Source: CAZWVI01 sp964637165 (GTDB lineage Bacteria; Planctomycetota; UBA1135). Taken from it: a DNA stretch of 64,000 nt. Made by a program: the position numbers and the translations under genes. The DNA lies in assembly GCA_964637165.1 (NCBI GenBank), contig CAZWVI010000013.1:1-64000 (forward strand), in the 5' to 3' direction. The notes under the pieces are model-generated. The model saw only the letters and a program-made list of their open reading frames with translations. It did no database searches and was not told where the DNA came from. Positions 59,766 to 64,000 of this stretch are shown piece after piece; position 1 is the stretch's first letter; each line of letters starts with the position of its first letter.

Positions 59766-60938
59766 TCACATCAGTTTCAGGGAGATTGGAGCACTTAGAC
59801 CAGTATTACCTCCAAGTACTTGAAAGTACATGGTGAAGCTTGCCACTTGAATTGGCACATTTGGAGCAATCCAATCAAATGTTGCGCTTCCCGACGTGTC
59901 CACTAAGACCGGATAGGACTTGCCGTTTTGATACTGCTGAAACAGCCACGGGTCTGCGGCATCAAGTCCCAGAAAACCAATCCCGCCCAAATGATTTGGG
60001 AAAAAACCGCGTTGCAATGTGCGAAAACCCATTAACCTGCAATTCGGTTCGGCGAAGCGCACTTTAAATCGAATTCCTTGACCACGGTCCACCCAGCTTA
60101 AGTCGGTGGTCAGCACCGGTGGCTGAGGAAAATATCCCGGCAAAAAGCAAAGTCCGTCAATTTCTGAGTCTTCTTGGAATCCCCAATCATGTTCTTCCCA
60201 CCCTGGCACTAGATGACCACCATTAGACGCAGCAATGATGCCGGCATCGTGAGTACTAGGCGACTGTACGACAAAGCAATATTCGCCATTTGGAAGAGTC
60301 GCTAGAGCAATCAAATCACCAAATGGCGAGGTAATACCTAGAGCGTGTTCAACCATTGCCTGAACCTGGTCTTCACTCCATATTTTTTTTGTGCTCTGCT
60401 TGAAAGTGTCAATTAAAAAAACATCACCGTCCTTTATTTCCCCAAGCACGCTACCACTTAAATTGTCGCGTAGGCTTAACCAGTAAACGCCATCTTCAAT
60501 CCAGCAGATGGAATCAATATCAATATTTGAGCTTGGTACTTGCAGAATAGTTTTTATTTCCTCTTCACTTACTTCTGGAACAAATCCTCTCAACGGCACC
60601 CAACGTAAAATATCTCCATCGGAATATGTGGCGGAATTTGAATTGCTTGAGATTAGAACATTTCTTAAATCAAAATTACCAATTGGCACCCTCTTATAAC
60701 TAATAGCATCAATTCCATTTGGCTTGTCGGCCCACCCGTTGCCATCGAGATCACCGAGGATGCCTTCCCAGCCACGCCTATTTAAGTAGACCCGCGCCTG
60801 GCCATTGGCACCAAAGCGACGGATGAGTGCTTCATTATTAACCACAGCGTCTTGTTTGAGACGGGTGGTATTTGTCGAAGAAGCTAAAGCTAGTTGAGCT
60901 GATGGATTCACCAAAATTAGAAAAGCGAGGATTGACAT
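59766..60938 (-). CDS. Secreted protein of unknown function
   Basis: A signal peptide (about 1-20) precedes a domain with a calcium-loop-like segment LGDLDGNGWADKP (about 60-72) and a region that reads like a beta-propeller or beta-sandwich (VYWLSLRDNLSG, DGLCFLPGYFPQPP). The C-terminal 110 residues (RGFFPNHLGGIGFLGLD to LSAPISLKLM) resemble, in their last strands, the C-terminal domain of the protein at 54730. It is likely exported by the same route. It is followed by the HEAT-like lipoprotein gene, 33 bases downstream. Function unknown. Confidence 0.65.
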   Translation of the reverse strand: MSILAFLILVNPSAQLALASSTNTTRLKQDAVVNNEALIRRFGANGQARVYLNRRGWEGILGDLDGNGWADKPNGIDAISYKRVPIGNFDLRNVLISSNSNSATYSDGDILRWVPLRGFVPEVSEEEIKTILQVPSSNIDIDSICWIEDGVYWLSLRDNLSGSVLGEIKDGDVFLIDTFKQSTKKIWSEDQVQAMVEHALGITSPFGDLIALATLPNGEYCFVVQSPSTHDAGIIAASNGGHLVPGWEEHDWGFQEDSEIDGLCFLPGYFPQPPVLTTDLSWVDRGQGIRFKVRFAEPNCRLMGFRTLQRGFFPNHLGGIGFLGLDAADPWLFQQYQNGKSYPVLVDTSGSATFDWIAPNVPIQVASFTMYFQVLGGNTGLSAPISLKLM

Positions 60939-60982
60939 ACAAATAACACGAATAGGAATACGCTTGATTACGCGGAATATTT

Positions 60983-60996
60983 CCCACCTCGGTGGG
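60983..60996. promoter_or_regulatory. Short inverted repeat in the 60.9-61.2 kb gap
   Basis: CCCACC-TC-GGTGGG lies in the middle of an AT-rich gap of about 230 bases that separates a minus-strand gene from the plus-strand sigma gene. It could be an operator. The rest of the gap is AT-rich and holds the sigma-54-like site but no gene. Confidence 0.3.
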
Positions 60997-61112
60997 GATT
61001 ATTTCCCAAAATAAATCAGGCTTGGATTCGGCAACACCTCAAAGCGCAGTCCTAAAGTATTTAATGGCAACTAATTATGGATTTCAATACTTTAATTTCA
61101 TTTTTTTTAAAC

Positions 61113-61129
61113 TTGGCACGAGATTCGCT
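61113..61129 (+). promoter_or_regulatory. Sigma-54-like (-24/-12) promoter
   Basis: TTGGCACG-AGAT-TCGCT has the invariant GG (61115-61116) and GC (61127-61128) exactly ten bases apart. Eight of the -24 bases match, while the -12 box is TCGCT rather than TTGCT. The start would fall near 61139, about 30 bases before the sigma gene ATG. AT-rich DNA upstream could bend for an activator. Confidence 0.6.
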
Positions 61130-61169
61130 CCTTTAGCTTCAGAAGCGCGTTCTGCGCCCTGCCACCCAA

Positions 61170-62375
61170 ATGAAACACACTCCCAAATTAATCACAAATG
61201 CCCTTAGCAGCAAGAGCTTGTCTTGGGCAACAATTAGCCAGGCTTTCAGTAGCGAAAAGCGCTACCAAGTTTTCCAGTCTGCACTTGCAGAAATGTTGGC
61301 CGCGCAAAGCGTTTCTTTCATTCCCGAGTCTGGCCAGCCAGATTTCTTAGAGAGAAATGCCAACAAGAAGTCAGCGGCAGTCGCTGGCGATCCCCTTTCG
61401 GTTTACTGGACCGACTTAGGGAAATTGCGCCCCACATCCAGAATTGAAGAATTCATTCTTGGACGCTCAGTTCACTTATTGCGTAAAGTTATCTTAAACA
61501 TCATTTGCGACAATCCGACAGCAGCCGTAATCGCAGTTGCTCAAGAACACCTTTCTAGCTACAGCGAGGTGCTCGCTAAATTGAAAAAGCGTAATATTAC
61601 CGCGCTTTCAGGTCGCCGCACAAAGCGTGGTGCAATCGCGTTAATTCAACAACGACTACGCGAACTTAACAATTTGCAAACGGCACTAATCGATCGCAAT
61701 TTGCATTTAGTACCAGTACTTGCCGCCAAGTATCGTGGCGTTGGGGTTGCCTACGAAGATTTAATTCAAGAAGGCAACACTTCCTTACTGCGGGCGGTTG
61801 AGCGCTTCGACCACACCCAGAACGTACGCTTTGCTAGTTATGCAAATTGGTGGATTAGCCAAGGCATCTTGCACGCCCTCTCCTTCCAATCACGCACCGT
61901 TCGTTTGCCAGTTTACTTGGTGCAGGCCTTGAACCGGGTCCGCAACGTTCAAGCCGGCTCACCAGGACAAATCGACATTGAGGAAATTGCCGAACAGACT
62001 CAGCTAACTAACGAACGCGTTGAACGCGCCCTTCGCGCAGATTGCAGCTGCATTTCAATTCACGCCAACCGTGACAACAACGATGAATACAGTCTCAGCG
62101 AATTGCTTGAAAGCCCACATGAAGACCAGCCCATCGGTGAACCGAGCCACGAGTCATTACGCCAATCACTTGGTCACGTACTTGACCGCTTACCAAGCCG
62201 TGAAGCCTACGTCTTAAGATTACGCTTTGGCTTAGATGGCCACGACGTGCACACTCTTGAAGAAGTTCGCCAAGAATTAAATGTTTCACGCGAACGGGTG
62301 CGCCAACTTCAAGCGCAAGCTTTACGCAGACTGAATCAACCAACTCCTAAAAAAGAATTGGCCAAGTTCGCTTAA
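61170..62375 (+). CDS. Sigma-70-family factor (RpoD-related, non-ECF)
   Basis: Region 1.2-like DPLSVYWTDLGKL is at about 74-86, region 2 is DLIQEGNTSLLRAVERFDHTQNVRFASYANWWISQGI (key blocks DLIQEG, RFD, F-SYA-WWI), regions 3 and 4 follow, ending SRERVRQLQAQALRRL. The N-terminal 70 residues have no acidic region 1.1. It is therefore a group 2 type or an unusual primary sigma factor; the size of 401 residues cannot settle it. It has its own sigma-54-like promoter, which suggests a stress or stage-specific role. Confidence 0.9.
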   Translation: MKHTPKLITNALSSKSLSWATISQAFSSEKRYQVFQSALAEMLAAQSVSFIPESGQPDFLERNANKKSAAVAGDPLSVYWTDLGKLRPTSRIEEFILGRSVHLLRKVILNIICDNPTAAVIAVAQEHLSSYSEVLAKLKKRNITALSGRRTKRGAIALIQQRLRELNNLQTALIDRNLHLVPVLAAKYRGVGVAYEDLIQEGNTSLLRAVERFDHTQNVRFASYANWWISQGILHALSFQSRTVRLPVYLVQALNRVRNVQAGSPGQIDIEEIAEQTQLTNERVERALRADCSCISIHANRDNNDEYSLSELLESPHEDQPIGEPSHESLRQSLGHVLDRLPSREAYVLRLRFGLDGHDVHTLEEVRQELNVSRERVRQLQAQALRRLNQPTPKKELAKFA

Positions 62376-62411
62376 ATTTGTTTTTCTTCAACGGCATCAC
62401 GCTAGCATGGC

Positions 62412-63347
62412 GTGGTGTCGTTTTTCCTTGTCCTCCTTGCTGCACTTGCTCCCGTCTCGGCAGTGCAAATTAACTCGACGACTTTTGAGTCGACTGAGTT
62501 GCAAGCACTTTTAAATACTCTCAGCCAGCAAGCAAGCATTAGTCAAGTAGAGCTAGATGACGTTAGATCTATTTGTCTAGCCGACACCAAAGCAAGCGCG
62601 ATTCTACTTCACGCATGCAACGACTATCAAGCCTATATTGTGGCCGCCGCCTGCGCTGGGATTCCCGGAGACAACCAGCTCGGTGACAGCCTAATCGCGC
62701 AAGGTTTACGGCGGAATGATCTAAAAACATCGTTGGCTTGCTTGCTCGCACCGGACAAAGCCAAGCTGCGCTATCTGCCAGAATTGGCGAGCTTAAGTTT
62801 GGATTCAAACAAAGATTTAGCATTGCGCGCAGTTGCTGTCTCGCGCCTACTAAAGCACGGTGCAAGCTCGGCTTGGCCAGTCGCCAAATCAATCTTCCTC
62901 ACCGGGACCAAAGCTGACCGGCCAACCCCCTGGAACGACTGGGAACGCACTGGTCGTTATGAACTACCCAAACGAATTCTGAAACTACAAATTGAAGAGT
63001 GGTTAGGAAGAACCCACTTCAAACAAGAAAGTAATTTTACGATTGCATTCGAGCCAAATGCAGCGTGGAATGTTCAATTAAAGCAATTGGAGCAATTGGA
63101 AAATATACTGCTGCCCAAATTGGCTGCGAAATCAAATCAATTCGACTACCAACATTCTTCGCGCAAGGAAATTACGGATTTTCAAATAAAAATTGCTGGT
63201 TTAATAAAAGCCGGAGACAAACTTTCATTAAGGTGCGTGGCGTTGCTAATGCCACTAAGTAAAAGCACCTTGACCGCTGCACTGGCAAAACCAGACCCCG
63301 TGCTACAAAGCGCCGCGCGACGTTCTTTAGAACTTATTCCGCGCTAA
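62412..63347 (+). CDS. Secreted HEAT-like protein, function unknown
   Basis: A signal peptide (about 1-18, FFLVLLAALAPVSA) precedes helical repeats (AYIVAAACAGIPG, LALRAVAVSRLLKHG). The segment WNDWERTGRYELPK and RILKLQIEEWLG recalls the W-rich ends of other solenoid proteins here. No catalytic motif is seen. The first codon is GTG. The gene is 36 bases after the sigma factor and ends 20 bases before the convergent asnS. Confidence 0.6.
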   Translation: MVSFFLVLLAALAPVSAVQINSTTFESTELQALLNTLSQQASISQVELDDVRSICLADTKASAILLHACNDYQAYIVAAACAGIPGDNQLGDSLIAQGLRRNDLKTSLACLLAPDKAKLRYLPELASLSLDSNKDLALRAVAVSRLLKHGASSAWPVAKSIFLTGTKADRPTPWNDWERTGRYELPKRILKLQIEEWLGRTHFKQESNFTIAFEPNAAWNVQLKQLEQLENILLPKLAAKSNQFDYQHSSRKEITDFQIKIAGLIKAGDKLSLRCVALLMPLSKSTLTAALAKPDPVLQSAARRSLELIPR

Positions 63348-63367
63348 TGTTCTCCCGAAGAGAGGTC

Positions 63368-64000
63368 TTAAGGGTAGATGCGCTGCAAAGTACGCGGGAA
63401 TGGAATACATTCACGCACGTGCTCGACCCCGGTCAGCCAAGAAACGGTACGTTCTAGGCCGATTCCAAAACCGCCATGCGGCACCGAACCATACTTGCGC
63501 AAGTCCAAGTACCATTGAAATTCTTCTTGCGGCAGTTCATGCTCAAGAATACGACCTAACAACAAATCATGGTCGTCCTCGCGAATCGCTCCGCCGACAA
63601 TTTCGCCAGCTAAGGGGGCAATAATGTCAACCCCCAGAACTTTGCCCTCATCTTCAGGGTCACGCTTCATGTAGAAGGCTTTTATTTCGGTTGGCCAGTG
63701 CGTGATAGCAACTGGGCACCCGTAATGTTCGCCGAGCATTGTTTCATCAGGAGCTCCAAAATCGTCGCCCGGTTGAAAGTCCGACTCGTAACGCCCTTCA
63801 GCCTTCCAGGCCAATAACATCTCAGCCGCTTCGTCGTATTTAAGTCGCGGCCAATCGCAATCCCAACTTGCCAAGAGTTGTGGATCGCGTTCAAGGTCGA
63901 CGAGGTCTTGGGCGCAATTTGCTAGAACCTTGCGAATTGCATGACGCACCATTCCCTCGGCAACGTTGATTACTTGTGGCAAATCGGCATAGGCAATTTC
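63368..64000 (-). CDS. asnS: Asparaginyl-tRNA synthetase, C-terminal part
   Basis: The frame stays open to the window edge, and the first residues read EIAYADLPQVINVAEGMV, which matches the AsnRS interior, so the N-terminus lies outside. The class II end is present: GVDIIAPLAGEIVGGAIRE-type motif (VGGAIREDDHD) and motif 3 GFGIGLERTVSWLTGVEHVRECIPFPRT. AsnRS charges tRNA-Asn directly. Its presence means this organism need not rely on the aspartyl-tRNA amidotransferase route. Confidence 0.93.
   Translation of the reverse strand, partial: EIAYADLPQVINVAEGMVRHAIRKVLANCAQDLVDLERDPQLLASWDCDWPRLKYDEAAEMLLAWKAEGRYESDFQPGDDFGAPDETMLGEHYGCPVAITHWPTEIKAFYMKRDPEDEGKVLGVDIIAPLAGEIVGGAIREDDHDLLLGRILEHELPQEEFQWYLDLRKYGSVPHGGFGIGLERTVSWLTGVEHVRECIPFPRTLQRIYP

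Overview
The window is 64 kb of dense bacterial chromosome. It carries housekeeping genes with very short or overlapping junctions, and no phage, insertion sequence, CRISPR array or rRNA operon was seen. The cell looks Gram-negative: an LpxH-type lipid A hydrolase, a GmhB-type heptose phosphatase, lipoproteins, periplasmic-type proteins and an F-type ATP synthase are present. A planctomycete is the best guess. The reasons are a sulfatase, many weak or absent Shine-Dalgarno sites, HEAT-like secreted proteins and W-rich lipoproteins, a secreted protein whose C-terminal domain recalls a planctomycete family, an AtpZ/AtpI-led atp operon, and sigma-54 with NtrC activators. This is inference, not proof.

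Layout, left to right. Positions 1-7.9 kb: a sulfatase C-terminus, then a minus-strand run read ntrC-type regulator, lpxH-like, cmk, rpsA, a lipoprotein gene and tyrS. Positions 7.9-10.7 kb: rpoN, a membrane c-heme protein and efp on the plus strand. Positions 10.7-16.6 kb: LOG-family hydrolase, gmhB, a degenerate signalling protein, a DUF5658-like membrane protein, a polyprenyl-phosphate sugar transferase and an ArnT/PMT-like glycosyltransferase. Positions 16.6-30.4 kb: one long minus-strand block that reads atpZ-atpI-atpB-atpE-atpF-atpH-atpA-atpG-atpD-atpC-aspS-infC-rpmI-rplT-pheS-pheT. The infC gene appears to start at the non-canonical codon ATC.

Positions 30.6-35.5 kb: ndk and a TPR lipoprotein on the plus strand face accA, an ECF sigma factor, its zinc-finger anti-sigma factor and an HtrA-like protein that has lost its catalytic triad. 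Positions 35.5-42.9 kb: a purSL fusion and purQ, a ChaN-like protein and a small lipoprotein, ended by a strong bidirectional terminator, then fur and purD on the other strand. Positions 43-48.7 kb: a PAS histidine kinase convergent with an NtrC-type regulator that sits downstream of pepN and a GIY-YIG gene.

Positions 48.7-54.7 kb: tRNA-Arg(TCT), then a promoter driving tRNA-His(GTG), tRNA-Leu(TAG), a ThiF/MoeB-like E1 enzyme whose only sensible start codon directly abuts the tRNA-Leu CCA end, a class V aminotransferase/cysteine desulfurase, a MobA-like nucleotidyltransferase and a very large HEAT-like secreted protein. Positions 54.7-61 kb: four minus-strand genes for secreted or membrane-anchored proteins of unknown job. 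Positions 61-64 kb: a sigma-70-family factor preceded by a sigma-54-like promoter, a secreted HEAT-like protein and the C-terminal part of asnS.

The longest stretch without a gene is about 230 bases (60939-61169, and 30383-30606 is similar). Both hold candidate promoters and palindromes and are described below. The most interesting leads are the tRNA-abutting E1/desulfurase/nucleotidyltransferase cassette, the inactive HtrA in the sigma/anti-sigma operon, the ATC start of infC, and the sigma-54-to-sigma-70 link.
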